The notes under the pieces were generated by a model. The model searched no databases and was not told the DNA's origin. It saw only the letters and a program-made list of their open reading frames with translations. A stretch of DNA of 64,000 nucleotides from Patulibacter defluvii (lineage in GTDB: Bacteria; Actinomycetota; Thermoleophilia; Solirubrobacterales; Solirubrobacteraceae): assembly GCF_034096925.1 (NCBI RefSeq), contig NZ_JAWZSQ010000001.1:1-64000 (forward strand). The letters run 5' to 3'. Positions 30,687 to 38,684 of the stretch are shown here, piece by piece. Made by a program: the position numbers and the translations under genes. Numbering within the stretch: position 1 is the stretch's first letter; each line of letters opens with the position of its first letter.

Positions 30687-33167
30687 TCAGACGTCGAGGT
30701 TCACGACCTGGCGGGCGTGCTCCTCGATGAAGTCGCGGCGGAACTCGACGTGCTCGCCCATCAGCATCGAGAAGAGGCGGTCGGCGGCCGCCGCGTCCTC
30801 GATCGTGACCTGCTGCAGGGTGCGGGTCTTCGGGTCCATCGTCGTCTCGCCGAGCTGGTCGGCGTTCATCTCGCCGAGGCCCTTGAAGCGCGACAGCTGG
30901 ACGCCCTTCTGCGCGACCGCCATCACCTGGCGGGCCAGCTCGTCGAAGGTGTCGGCCTCGGCCGTGCGGTCGCCGAGCGCGATCTGGAACGGCGGCTGGC
31001 CGAGGTGCTTGACCAGCTGCTGGTGGACCTTGACGAAGCCGGTGTACTCGGCGCTGTCGAAGAGCCCCCGGGTCAGCCGGTGCGTCCGCCGCAGGTTGGT
31101 CTTCTTCTCGGTGGTCTGGATCCGCAGGTGCTCGTCGTCGCTGGAGAGCAGCTCGACGTGGATCCCCGTCTCCGCCTCGGCGTCGGCCGACTTCAGCCGC
31201 TCGAGGACGTTGTCGGTGCCGACGATCCCGTCGTGGACCAGGCCGGTCGAGGCCAGGAACTGGACGACCTCGGAGCCGTGCTCGCCGCGCAGCGCGCTGC
31301 CCCAGCCCTCGTGCTGCTTGCGCAGGCGGCTGAACTTCTGCCACCGCTCGACCGACAGCTTGACCGCGCTGCCGGTGCCGTCGACGACCTCGAACCGGTC
31401 GAGCTTGTCGGCGAGCAGGACCTCCTCGAGCTCGGCCTCCTTCTCGATGTAGCGGTCCTTCTGCGCGCCCTGCTTGAGCTTGTAGAGCGGCGGCTTCGCG
31501 ATGTACACGTAGCCGGCCTCGATCAGCTCCTGCATCTCGCGGAAGATCAGGGTCAGCACCAGCGTCCGGATGTGCGCGCCGTCGACGTCGGCGTCGGTCA
31601 TCAGGATCAGCTTGTGGTACCGGGCCTGCTCGATGTCGAACTCGTCGCGGACGCCGGTGCCGATCGCGGTGATCAGCGCCTGGACCTCGTTGTTCTGGAG
31701 GACCTTGTCGATCCGCGCGCGCTCGACGTTGAGGATCTTGCCGCGCAGCGGCAGGATCGCCTGGGTGTTGCGGTCGCGGCCCTGCTTCGCCGAGCCGCCG
31801 GCGGAGTCGCCCTCGACGATGAACAGCTCGGCCAGCGACGGGTCCTTGACCGAGCAGTCCGCCAGCTTGCCCGGCAGCCGCGAGTTCTCCAGCGCGCTCT
31901 TGCGGCGGGTCAGGTCGCGGGCCTTGCGGGCCGCGGTCCGGGCCTGGGCGGCCTGGACCGCCTTGCGGATCACCGCGCGGGCGTCCTGCGGGTTCTCCTC
32001 GAAGAACTCGGCCAGCTTCTCGTTGACGACCTTCTGGACGAAGCCCTCCATGCCCGGGTTGCCGAGCTTGGTCTTCGTCTGGCCCTCGAACTGGGGGTTG
32101 GTGAGCTTGGCCGAGATGACCGCCGTCAGGCCCTCGCGGACGTCCTCGCCGGAGAGCGCCGGGTCCTTCTCCTTCAGCTCGCCCTTGTCGCGCGCCCACT
32201 TGTTGATGGTGCGGGTCAGCGCCGACCGGAAGCCGGAGAGGTGCGAGCCGCCCTCGTGGGTGTTGATGTTGTTCGCGAACGAGAACACCGACTCCTGGTA
32301 GGTCGAGTTCCACTGCATCGCGATCTCGACGCCGCCGCCCTCGGCCTCGTCCTCGCCCTCGAACCAGACGACCTTCTTCTGGATCGGGTCCTTGCCGTCG
32401 TTGAGGAAGCTGACGAAGTCGGCGATGCCGCCCTCGTAGTGGAAGTCGGCCTTCTTGCCCTCGCCGCGCTCGTCGGTGAGGACGATCCGCAGGCCGCGGG
32501 TCAGGAAGGCCGTCTCGCGCAGCCGCTGCTCGAGCGTGGCCCAGTCGTAGTCGGTGGTCTCGAAGATCTCCGAGTCCGGCAGGAAGGTGATCGTGGTGCC
32601 GGTCCGCTCGCCCTTCGCCAGCGGCTCGCCCTTGACCAGATCGCCCTGCGGCTCGCCGCGCGAGTACTCCTGGCGCCAGTGGTGGCCGTCGCGGCGGACC
32701 TCGACCTCGAGCCGCTCCGAGAGCGCGTTGACCACCGAGCTGCCGACGCCGTGGAGGCCGCCGGAGACCTTGTAGCCGCCGCCGTCGCCAAACTTGCCGC
32801 CGGCGTGGAGGACGGTCAGCACGACCTCGACCGTGGGACGGCCGGTCTCGTGCATCGCGACCGGGATCCCGGCGCCGTTGTCGACGACCGTCACCGAGTT
32901 GTCCGGATGGACGGTGATCCGGACCTCGTCGTTGCGGCCGGCCAGGGCCTCGTCGACCGAGTTGTCGACGATCTCCCAGACCAGGTGGTGCAGCCCTCGC
33001 ACACCGGTCGAGCCGATGTACATGCCGGGGCGGTGGCGCACCGCCTCGAGCCCCTCGAGGACGGTGATGTCCCCCGCGTCGTAGGAGCTGGCGAGCTTGG
33101 CGACCTCCTCCTGCGGAGTGGCCTCCTCCTCGGGCTCGTTGGGGTCAGGGCTGTCGGTCGTCGTCAT
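30687..33167 (-). CDS. gyrB: DNA gyrase subunit B with E. coli-type TOPRIM insertion
   Basis: The ATPase domain shows RPGMYIGSTGVRGLHHLVWEIVDNS, DNGAGIPV and GGLHGVGSSVVNALS. The TOPRIM domain has VEGDSAGGSAKQGRDR and LMTDADVDGAHIRT. Between PPLYKLK (about residue 560) and RFKGLGEMN (about residue 757) lie some 175 extra residues, at the same place as the insertion of E. coli GyrB and absent from mycobacterial and Bacillus GyrB. Total 826 aa. ATG 33167 has GGAGG close upstream; the longer upstream frame is not needed. A possible promoter -10 lies at 33249-33254. Confidence 0.98.
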   Translation of the reverse strand: MTTTDSPDPNEPEEEATPQEEVAKLASSYDAGDITVLEGLEAVRHRPGMYIGSTGVRGLHHLVWEIVDNSVDEALAGRNDEVRITVHPDNSVTVVDNGAGIPVAMHETGRPTVEVVLTVLHAGGKFGDGGGYKVSGGLHGVGSSVVNALSERLEVEVRRDGHHWRQEYSRGEPQGDLVKGEPLAKGERTGTTITFLPDSEIFETTDYDWATLEQRLRETAFLTRGLRIVLTDERGEGKKADFHYEGGIADFVSFLNDGKDPIQKKVVWFEGEDEAEGGGVEIAMQWNSTYQESVFSFANNINTHEGGSHLSGFRSALTRTINKWARDKGELKEKDPALSGEDVREGLTAVISAKLTNPQFEGQTKTKLGNPGMEGFVQKVVNEKLAEFFEENPQDARAVIRKAVQAAQARTAARKARDLTRRKSALENSRLPGKLADCSVKDPSLAELFIVEGDSAGGSAKQGRDRNTQAILPLRGKILNVERARIDKVLQNNEVQALITAIGTGVRDEFDIEQARYHKLILMTDADVDGAHIRTLVLTLIFREMQELIEAGYVYIAKPPLYKLKQGAQKDRYIEKEAELEEVLLADKLDRFEVVDGTGSAVKLSVERWQKFSRLRKQHEGWGSALRGEHGSEVVQFLASTGLVHDGIVGTDNVLERLKSADAEAETGIHVELLSSDDEHLRIQTTEKKTNLRRTHRLTRGLFDSAEYTGFVKVHQQLVKHLGQPPFQIALGDRTAEADTFDELARQVMAVAQKGVQLSRFKGLGEMNADQLGETTMDPKTRTLQQVTIEDAAAADRLFSMLMGEHVEFRRDFIEEHARQVVNLDV

Positions 33168-33248
33168 GAGCCTCCGTGCAGCAGAAACGCCCCGGTCCAG
33201 AGTCCTAGGACGCCGGCCGAGGCGCACCGAGCGAATCCCACGCAGGTT

Positions 33249-33254
33249 ACCATA
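33249..33254 (-). promoter_or_regulatory. Candidate -10 box upstream of gyrB
   Basis: On the minus strand TATGGT lies in the 156-bp gap between dciA and gyrB and would start RNA about 75 nt before the gyrB ATG. No convincing -35 is seen, so this is weak. Confidence 0.3.
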
Positions 33255-33323
33255 GGAACACCCCGGATCCCCCGTTGGGACGGGCGAAAAGGGCTGCAAA
33301 CCGCCCGTCTCGCGGCAAGCGGC

Positions 33324-33653
33324 TCAGGGCCCGGGCGCGGACCGTCCCGAGCCGCCCGCTCGGGTCCGGATCGCGACGATCGGCGGGCCGTCGATCCGGC
33401 CGGCCAGCCGCTCCAGCAGCTGCGGGGCCATCAGCTGCAGCTCGTGGGCCCAGGTGGCGTCCTCGCAGGCCACGTGCAGGACCCCGTCGACCAGCGCCAC
33501 CGGCCGTCCCGCCGCCGCCACCGCCGGTCCGACCGCCGCCGGCCACGCCCGCTGGACCCGCGCCAACCCGTCGTCGGCCGGGGCCAGCCCGTCGAGCAGC
33601 GATCCCAGCAGCTCGCCGGCCGGCCTTGGGGTCGAGCGCCGCCGCCGGCTCAC
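33324..33653 (-). CDS. dciA: DciA-like protein (DUF721)
   Basis: The 109-residue protein has the DUF721 core: an RVQRAWPAAVGPAVAAAGRPVALVDGVLHVACEDATWAHELQLMAPQLLERL stretch (key pieces VQRAWPAAVG, LHVACEDATWAHEL). DciA loads or activates the replicative helicase DnaB in bacteria lacking DnaC/DnaI, and in actinobacteria it sits between recF and gyrB exactly as here. GTG 33653 overlaps the recF stop as GTGA. Confidence 0.88.
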   Translation of the reverse strand: MSRRRRSTPRPAGELLGSLLDGLAPADDGLARVQRAWPAAVGPAVAAAGRPVALVDGVLHVACEDATWAHELQLMAPQLLERLAGRIDGPPIVAIRTRAGGSGRSAPGP

Positions 33654-34762
33654 GCCCCGCCCCCGCCGACCCGGACCGTGGTGGCGACGCCCGGCTCGAC
33701 CTCGATCAGGCCGACCTCGTCGCGCTCCGCCCCCGGCACGTGCGCCGCCTCGGTGACGGTGATCAGCGCCTGCCCGGCCCCGGCCAGGACGTCGACCAGC
33801 AGCGTCCGGCGGGTGACGTCGAGCTCGCTCATCACGTCGTCGAGCAGCAGCACCGGCCGCTGGCCGCTGGCCGCGTGGAGCGCGTCGGCCTCGCCCAGCA
33901 GCAGCGCCAGCAGCGCCAGCCGCTGCTCGCCCTGGGAGCCGAAGCGGGCCAGGGCGCGGCCCTCACGGCGGACGGCCAGGTCGTCGCGGTGCGGCCCGTG
34001 GTGGGTGAAGCCGCGCTCCAGGTCGCCGGCCAGGCGGGTGGCGAGCGCGGCCCGGACCTGCTCGGGATCGGCCGACGAGCGCGGCCGGTAGGCGACCTCG
34101 AGCGCACCCTCCAGCCCCAGCTGCTCGGCCCGCGCGGCGACGGCCGGGTCGATCGCCGCGACGGCCTGCTCGCGAACGGCGGTCAGCTCGGCCGCGGCGA
34201 CGGCCAGCGCCTGGTCCCACGGCCCCAGCTCGTCGGCGGCCCGGCCGGCGTCGACCTGGCGCGCCCGCAGCGAGGCCAGCAGCGCGTTGCGCTGGCGCAG
34301 CGCCTCGTGGAAGCGGCGCCGGATCGGTCCCGCCGCCGGCCGCAGCGCCACCAGCAGCTGGTCGAGGTGCGCCCGCCGCAACCCCGGCCCACCCTTCACC
34401 AGCGCCAGCCGGTCGGGCAGGAAGACGCTCATCCGCGGCCGCGCCGGGTGGTCGAGCAAGCCGTCGACCGGGTTGCCGTCGACCCGCAGCCGCCGCCGCT
34501 CGGGCGGCTGCAGCCCGACGCTGAAGGCACTCGTCGCCAGCCCGTCGGGCGGGCCGCTGGCGACCTCGGCGCTGACGTGGGCGGCGTCGGCGCCGCGCCG
34601 GACCAGCTCGCGGTCGCCGGCGCCGCGGAAGGAGCGGCCGGTGCAGGCCAGGTAGGCGGCCTCCAGCAGGTTGGTCTTGCCGGCGCCGTTGGGCCCGGCG
34701 ACGACCGTCAGCCCCGGCCCCAGCTCGACCTCGGCCTCGACGTACGTCCGCAGGTCCCGCAC
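33650..34762 (-). CDS. recF: DNA replication and repair protein RecF
   Basis: RecF loads RecA at gaps. Walker A is GPNGAGKTNLLEA, followed by CTGRSFRG; the signature region GEQRLALLALLLGEA and Walker B LLLDDVMSELD lie near the C-terminus. The first ATG/GTG/TTG in frame is GTG 34762, giving 370 aa, but family homology (YLSRLRV) continues upstream of it. A CTG at 34786 would supply the usual N-terminus, so the annotated start may be eight residues short. It overlaps dciA and follows dnaN. Confidence 0.93.
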   Translation of the reverse strand: MRDLRTYVEAEVELGPGLTVVAGPNGAGKTNLLEAAYLACTGRSFRGAGDRELVRRGADAAHVSAEVASGPPDGLATSAFSVGLQPPERRRLRVDGNPVDGLLDHPARPRMSVFLPDRLALVKGGPGLRRAHLDQLLVALRPAAGPIRRRFHEALRQRNALLASLRARQVDAGRAADELGPWDQALAVAAAELTAVREQAVAAIDPAVAARAEQLGLEGALEVAYRPRSSADPEQVRAALATRLAGDLERGFTHHGPHRDDLAVRREGRALARFGSQGEQRLALLALLLGEADALHAASGQRPVLLLDDVMSELDVTRRTLLVDVLAGAGQALITVTEAAHVPGAERDEVGLIEVEPGVATTVRVGGGGA

Positions 34763-34835
34763 CCGCAGGCGCGAGAGGTACGACAGCCGCGAGGGCGCGA
34801 GCGGAGCCGGCCGGTCGGTGATCGTCGCCAGCGTC

Positions 34836-35945
34836 CTAGACGTTCAGCCGGATCGGCATGATCAGGTAGAGGAAGCCCTGATCGTCGTTGGTCTGCAGCA
34901 GACCGGGCCGGATCGGGCTGGTCAGCCGCAGCAGCACCTCGTCGGCGTCGATCGCGTCGAGGCCGTCGCGCAGGTACTCGGGGTTGAAGCCGATCTCGAA
35001 CGCCTCGCCGTGGAACGGCACCGGCAGCGACTCGCGGGCCTCGCCGACGTCCTGGGTCTGCGAGGAGACGGTCAGCTCGCCCTCGGAGAAGGCCAGCCGC
35101 AGCGCCGCCGCCTTCTGGGCCAGCAGCGACACGCGCGAGACGACCTCGCGCAGCTCCGCCGTCGAGACCGGCAGCTCGTGGTCGAACGAGTCGGGGATCA
35201 GCGAGCGGTACTGCGGGAAGGTGCCGTCGACCAGCCGCGAGCTGAGCACGTGGTCGCCGACGGTGAAGAGGACCTGGTTCTCGCCGCGGGCGACGGTCAG
35301 CGTCTCGGCGCCGGTCGCCGGCACCAGCCGCTCCAGCTCCTGCATCACGCGGGCGGGGACGTTGGCCTCGAAGTTGCCCTCGAGCGGGGTGGTCAGCGTC
35401 GTCCGCTTCTCCGACAGCCGGTAGGAGTCGGTGGCGACCATCGTCAGCGTGTCGCCCTCGGCCCGCACCAGCACGCAGGCCAGCAGCGGCCGGGTGTCGT
35501 CCTTGGCCGCCGAGCGGACGACCTTGGCCGTGGTGGCGACGAACGCCTCGGCCGGGACCACGACGCCGGTCGCGTCGGCCGGCTCGGGCAGCGGCGGGAA
35601 GTCTTCCGTGCGCAGCGTCCGGAGGTGGAAGATCGCCGACCCGGCGGTGATCTCGACGTCCTGCTCCTCGGTCCGCAGCTCGAGCGTGATCCGCGGGCCC
35701 GGGGCCTGGCGGGCGATGTCGAGCAGCAGGCGGGCGGGGAGGACGATCGTGCCCGGACGCTCGACGTCCCCTTCGAGCGCGATCCGCAGGCCGACCTGGA
35801 GGTCGGTCGCGCGCAGCTCGATGCCGTCGCCGGTGGCCGCGATCTGGACCCCGGAGAGGGTCGGGTTCGCGAGCCGGCCGGAGGCGACCCGGCTGAGCGA
35901 CTGCAGGTGACCCAACAGGTCCTGTGCGTTGGTGTGCAGTTTCAC
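34836..35945 (-). CDS. dnaN: DNA polymerase III beta sliding clamp
   Basis: The beta clamp is a dimeric ring that tethers polymerase III to DNA. The 369-residue protein shows the three-domain clamp pattern with KLHTNAQDLLGHLQ at the start, DFPPLP, ATDSYRLSEKR and the invariant C-terminal YLIMPIRLN. GTG 35945 has GAGG about 9 nt upstream. It is the second gene of dnaA-dnaN-recF-dciA-gyrB-gyrA, the standard origin order. Confidence 0.97.
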   Translation of the reverse strand: MKLHTNAQDLLGHLQSLSRVASGRLANPTLSGVQIAATGDGIELRATDLQVGLRIALEGDVERPGTIVLPARLLLDIARQAPGPRITLELRTEEQDVEITAGSAIFHLRTLRTEDFPPLPEPADATGVVVPAEAFVATTAKVVRSAAKDDTRPLLACVLVRAEGDTLTMVATDSYRLSEKRTTLTTPLEGNFEANVPARVMQELERLVPATGAETLTVARGENQVLFTVGDHVLSSRLVDGTFPQYRSLIPDSFDHELPVSTAELREVVSRVSLLAQKAAALRLAFSEGELTVSSQTQDVGEARESLPVPFHGEAFEIGFNPEYLRDGLDAIDADEVLLRLTSPIRPGLLQTNDDQGFLYLIMPIRLNV

Positions 35946-35990
35946 CTTGAAGTCCTCAGAGAGAAAGAGTGATCAGCAGTCGTAGGAAGG

Positions 35991-36180
35991 CCTGTGCGCC
36001 CTGTGCGCGACGAGGCGGATCGGCCCGTGGCAGCAGGGGACGCTGCGTCCACAGACGCCTGTGCAGTCTGTCAGCCGCGGCGGTCGTCCTGTGCGCGGAT
36101 CGCGTCGGCACCGTCGGCGGACGCCGTCCCGTGCACAGCCGCGAGCCGTGCACGCACACGCGCGAGGTCGACCTGTGCGC
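35991..36180. other. Candidate oriC/DnaA-binding cluster (CCTGTGCGC repeats)
   Basis: Four exact copies of CCTGTGCGC occur at 35991-35999, 36000-36008 (head to tail), 36088-36096 and 36172-36180. CCTGTGCAG lies at 36058-36066, the reverse form GTCCACAG at 36048-36055 and GTGCACAG near 36131-36138. The last bases differ from the canonical TTATCCACA box (TGTGGATAA), but the density at the dnaA 3' end and dnaA-dnaN gap is high. The tract spans the 125-bp gap and the end of dnaA. It may be the origin or an autoregulatory DnaA site. Confidence 0.5.
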
Positions 36181-37507
36181 TCGGATCGCGCTCGATCTGG
36201 GCGCTGACGCCGCGGACCGCGTTCATGACCGTCGTGTGGTTGCGACCGCCGAACGCCCGCCCCAGGTTGGGGTAGCTGTCGCCGGTCTCCTCGCGCGCGA
36301 CGTACATGGCGAGCTTGCGGGCCCAGGCCAGGCGCTTGTCGCTGCGGCGGGAGAGGAGGTCGTCCTCGCTGATCTCGAAGGTCAAGGCGGTGGCGCGGAG
36401 CACCTCGCCGGTCGTCGCCGGCTGGTCGATCCGCCGCTGGCCGGGGCTGTGGTCGCGCCCGGGGTAGAGCGAGTCGAGGACCTCCTGCGCCAGCCCGCGG
36501 GTCAGCGGCCGGTCGGTCAGCGAGGCGAAGGCGACGACCCGCACCAGCGCGGCCTCGACCGCGCGGACGCTGCTGGAGACGTGGCGGGCGATCTCCTCCA
36601 GCGCGCCCGGCTCGGCCAGCTCGACCGCCTGGCCGGTGACCCGCTTGCGGAGGATCATCAGCCGCGTGGCCAGGTCGGGCGGCTCGACCTCGGCCACCAG
36701 GCCGGCGGCGAAGCGGTCGCGCAGGCGCTGCTCCATCCGGTCGAGGTCGTCCGGCACCCGGTCGGCGGTCAGGACCAGCTGGGCGCCGGCCTCGTGGAGC
36801 GCGTTGAAGGTGTGGAAGAACTCCTCCTCCGTGGCCTTCTTCGCCATCAGGAACTGGACGTCGTCGACCAGCAGCAGGTCGATCGACCGGTAGCGCTCCT
36901 TGAAGGCGTCGATCCCGTGCCGGCGGAGCGCGTCGGTGAACTCGTTGGTGAAGGTCTCGGCCGTGCAGTAGCGGGCCCGCAGGCCGGGGTGGTGACGGCG
37001 GGCGTAGTGGCCGACCGCGTGCAGCAGGTGGGTCTTGCCGACGCCCGGAGGGCCGCAGAGGAAGAGCGGGTTGTAGGCGATGCCCGGGTTCTCGGCGACG
37101 GTCAGCGCGGCCGCGTGGGCGAAGCGGTTGGCCGGGCCGAGCACGAACTCCTCGAACCGGTAGCGCGGGGTCAGCGGGCGCTCGGCCGGCGGCGGCGGAG
37201 GCGCGGGCTGCTCGCCGCGGCGCTGGCCCCCGCGACCGGGAGGACCGGCGGGCGCCGCCGGGGGCGCGGCCAGGACGACCTCGAGCGGACGGTCGAGGAC
37301 CCGGCTGGCGCTGGCGCTGAGCATCGGCAGCAGCCGGTCGGCGATCCACGAGCGGGCGTGCTCGGGCGCGCGCACGTGGAGCTGGTGCGCCTCGGCGGCG
37401 ACCGGCCGCAGGACCGAGAGCCAGGTGTCCCACGCGGGATCCCCGATCCGCTGCCGAGCATCCGCCACGATGGCGTTCCAGGCGCGGTCGAGGTCAGCGG
37501 TGGGCAC
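36071..37507 (-). CDS. dnaA: Chromosomal replication initiator DnaA
   Basis: Domain I (LDRAWNAIVADARQRIGDPAWDTWLSVLRPV) is followed by a Pro-rich linker and the AAA+ domain with Walker A GPPGVGKTHLL and Walker B LLLVDDVQFL. The DNA-binding domain IV ends with the DnaA signature GRNHTTVMNA, where Asn replaces the usual Asp of GRDHTTV. GTG 37507 gives a normal N-terminus (478 aa); the open frame upstream to 37711 looks non-coding. An excellent TATATT -10 lies about 97-102 bp upstream. Confidence 0.97.
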   Translation of the reverse strand: MPTADLDRAWNAIVADARQRIGDPAWDTWLSVLRPVAAEAHQLHVRAPEHARSWIADRLLPMLSASASRVLDRPLEVVLAAPPAAPAGPPGRGGQRRGEQPAPPPPPAERPLTPRYRFEEFVLGPANRFAHAAALTVAENPGIAYNPLFLCGPPGVGKTHLLHAVGHYARRHHPGLRARYCTAETFTNEFTDALRRHGIDAFKERYRSIDLLLVDDVQFLMAKKATEEEFFHTFNALHEAGAQLVLTADRVPDDLDRMEQRLRDRFAAGLVAEVEPPDLATRLMILRKRVTGQAVELAEPGALEEIARHVSSSVRAVEAALVRVVAFASLTDRPLTRGLAQEVLDSLYPGRDHSPGQRRIDQPATTGEVLRATALTFEISEDDLLSRRSDKRLAWARKLAMYVAREETGDSYPNLGRAFGGRNHTTVMNAVRGVSAQIERDPSAQVDLARVRARLAAVHGTASADGADAIRAQDDRRG

Positions 37508-37603
37508 GGGCAGGACGGAGCTGCCGCTGCGGGAGCGGCGAGAAGGACGACACAGGGGGCGCGGGGCCCGGAGGGGCCGCTCCAGGGGCAGCGGCGAGCC
37601 GCG

Positions 37604-37609
37604 AATATA
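37604..37609 (-). promoter_or_regulatory. Candidate -10 box of dnaA
   Basis: TATATT on the minus strand is one base from the TATAAT consensus and stands out in this GC-rich region. It predicts a leader of about 90 nt before GTG 37507. No good -35 is visible at 17-18 bp. Confidence 0.45.
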
Positions 37610-37769
37610 CCAGCGGCCGGAGCCCCCGGCGGACCAGTCTGGGGCCGTCGCCGGCCGCTTTCCCGGAAAGAGCGGGAACAACCAGCGTACGGCGCTCGAA
37701 TCCGCTTGCAAGGAACCGTCCGGATCGTCCGCTATGCGACCCGCGAGGCGCCGGACGGGGGCGTCCAGC

Positions 37770-37775
37770 TAGACT
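37770..37775 (+). promoter_or_regulatory. Candidate -10 box of rpmH
   Basis: TAGACT fits TANNNT and would start RNA about 66 nt before rpmH. A TTGCAA (37706-37711) with GCTATG further upstream is a weaker alternative with a spacer that is too long. Confidence 0.35.
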
Positions 37776-37847
37776 CCTCTGCTCGTTGCCCGCGCGGGTC
37801 GCACTTCGCTGCGCCCGTCGCCCCCGCCTCGATCCGAGTCTGAAGAG

Positions 37848-37982
37848 ATGAAGCGCACCTACCAGCCGAAGAAGCGCAAGCGCGCCCGCACCCACGGCTT
37901 CCGCGAGCGGATGTCGACCAAGGCCGGCCGCCAGGTCCTCAAGCGTCGCCGGTCCAAGGGTCGCCGGCGCCTCACCGTCTGA
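37848..37982 (+). CDS. rpmH: 50S ribosomal protein L34 (bL34)
   Basis: The 44-residue, very basic product begins MKRTYQPKKRKRARTHGF and continues RMSTKAGRQVLKRRR, which is L34 throughout. GAAGAG precedes the ATG. rpmH-rnpA divergent from dnaA marks the origin region in most bacteria. Confidence 0.98.
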   Translation: MKRTYQPKKRKRARTHGFRERMSTKAGRQVLKRRRSKGRRRLTV

Positions 37983-37986
37983 CCCG

Positions 37987-38391
37987 ATGTCCGATCCCCG
38001 TCCGACCGCCAAGCGGTCGAAGCGGGGTCGGCTGACGCGCAGCGCCGACTTCGAACGCGTCTTCCGCCGTGGCCGCTCGTTCGGCAACCGGTACCTGGTG
38101 CTGCACCTCTTCCCGCGCAGCGGGCCCGACGAGGCCCGCGAGCCGCGGATCGGTCTGAGCGTGTCCCGCCGCGTCGGCGGGGCGGTCGACCGCAACCTCG
38201 TCAAGCGCCTCCTGCGGGAGGCGTTCGCCGTCGAGGCCGAGCGCTTCCCGACCTCGGTCGACGTCGTGATCGTCGCCCGCCCGGACGCGCGCGAGCTGGC
38301 CGAGCGCGAGGGCCTGGCCGGGATCGCGCCGGCGCTCGCCGAGATCGTCGAGAAGGCCCTGGCCGCGCTCGCCAGCGAGGACGCCCGATGA
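37987..38391 (+). CDS. rnpA: Ribonuclease P protein component
   Basis: RnpA helps RNase P RNA mature tRNA 5' ends. The 134-residue basic protein has RLTRSADFERVFRRGRSF, RIGLSVSRRVGGAVDRN and the RNR motif in DRNLVKRLLREAF. ATG 37987 is 4 bp after the rpmH stop. Its stop overlaps yidD as ATGA. The C-terminus is a little longer than usual. Confidence 0.96.
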   Translation: MSDPRPTAKRSKRGRLTRSADFERVFRRGRSFGNRYLVLHLFPRSGPDEAREPRIGLSVSRRVGGAVDRNLVKRLLREAFAVEAERFPTSVDVVIVARPDARELAEREGLAGIAPALAEIVEKALAALASEDAR

Positions 38392-38672
38392 CGGCCCCCG
38401 GCCGCGGACCCCTCGGCTGGCTGCGCGAGTTGTTCCTGACGCCCGTCAAGGCGTACCAGCGCTTCATCAGCCCCGCGCTGCCGCGGAGCTGCAAGTACGA
38501 GCCGACCTGCAGCCACTACGCCGTCGACGCGGTCCGGTCCCACGGGATCGCCCGCGGGACGATCCTCGCGGGGTGGCGGATCCTCAGGTGCAACCCGTGG
38601 AGCCACGGCGGCTACGATCCCGTCTCGGCGCAGCGGCTGTTCCGCTCCCGCCGGTCTGCGTCACCTTCCTAA
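38388..38672 (+). CDS. yidD: Membrane protein insertion efficiency factor YidD
   Basis: The small (94 aa) YidD protein is identified by YQRFISPALPRSCKYEPTCSHYAVDAV and GWRILRCNPWSHGGYDPV with its conserved cysteines. It aids membrane insertion together with YidC, which is the next gene (12 bp on). Confidence 0.96.
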   Translation: MTAPGRGPLGWLRELFLTPVKAYQRFISPALPRSCKYEPTCSHYAVDAVRSHGIARGTILAGWRILRCNPWSHGGYDPVSAQRLFRSRRSASPS

Positions 38673-38684
38673 CGAGCCCCCTGC

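Larger units (their letters stand above)
37508..37847. other. dnaA-rpmH divergent intergenic region
   Basis: This 340-bp gap separates the leftward dnaA group from the rightward rpmH group and is the alternative place for oriC. It contains the dnaA promoter candidate at 37604-37609 and rpmH promoter candidates at 37706-37775. I see no cluster of DnaA-box-like repeats here and only one short AT-rich spot (near 37604). Confidence 0.5.

Noticed and set aside
27765..34091. Plus-strand open frame of more than 2000 codons across gyrA, gyrB and recF
   Set aside because: It is antisense to well-supported genes and has the Arg/Ala/Val/Asp-rich composition of GC-rich shadow frames.
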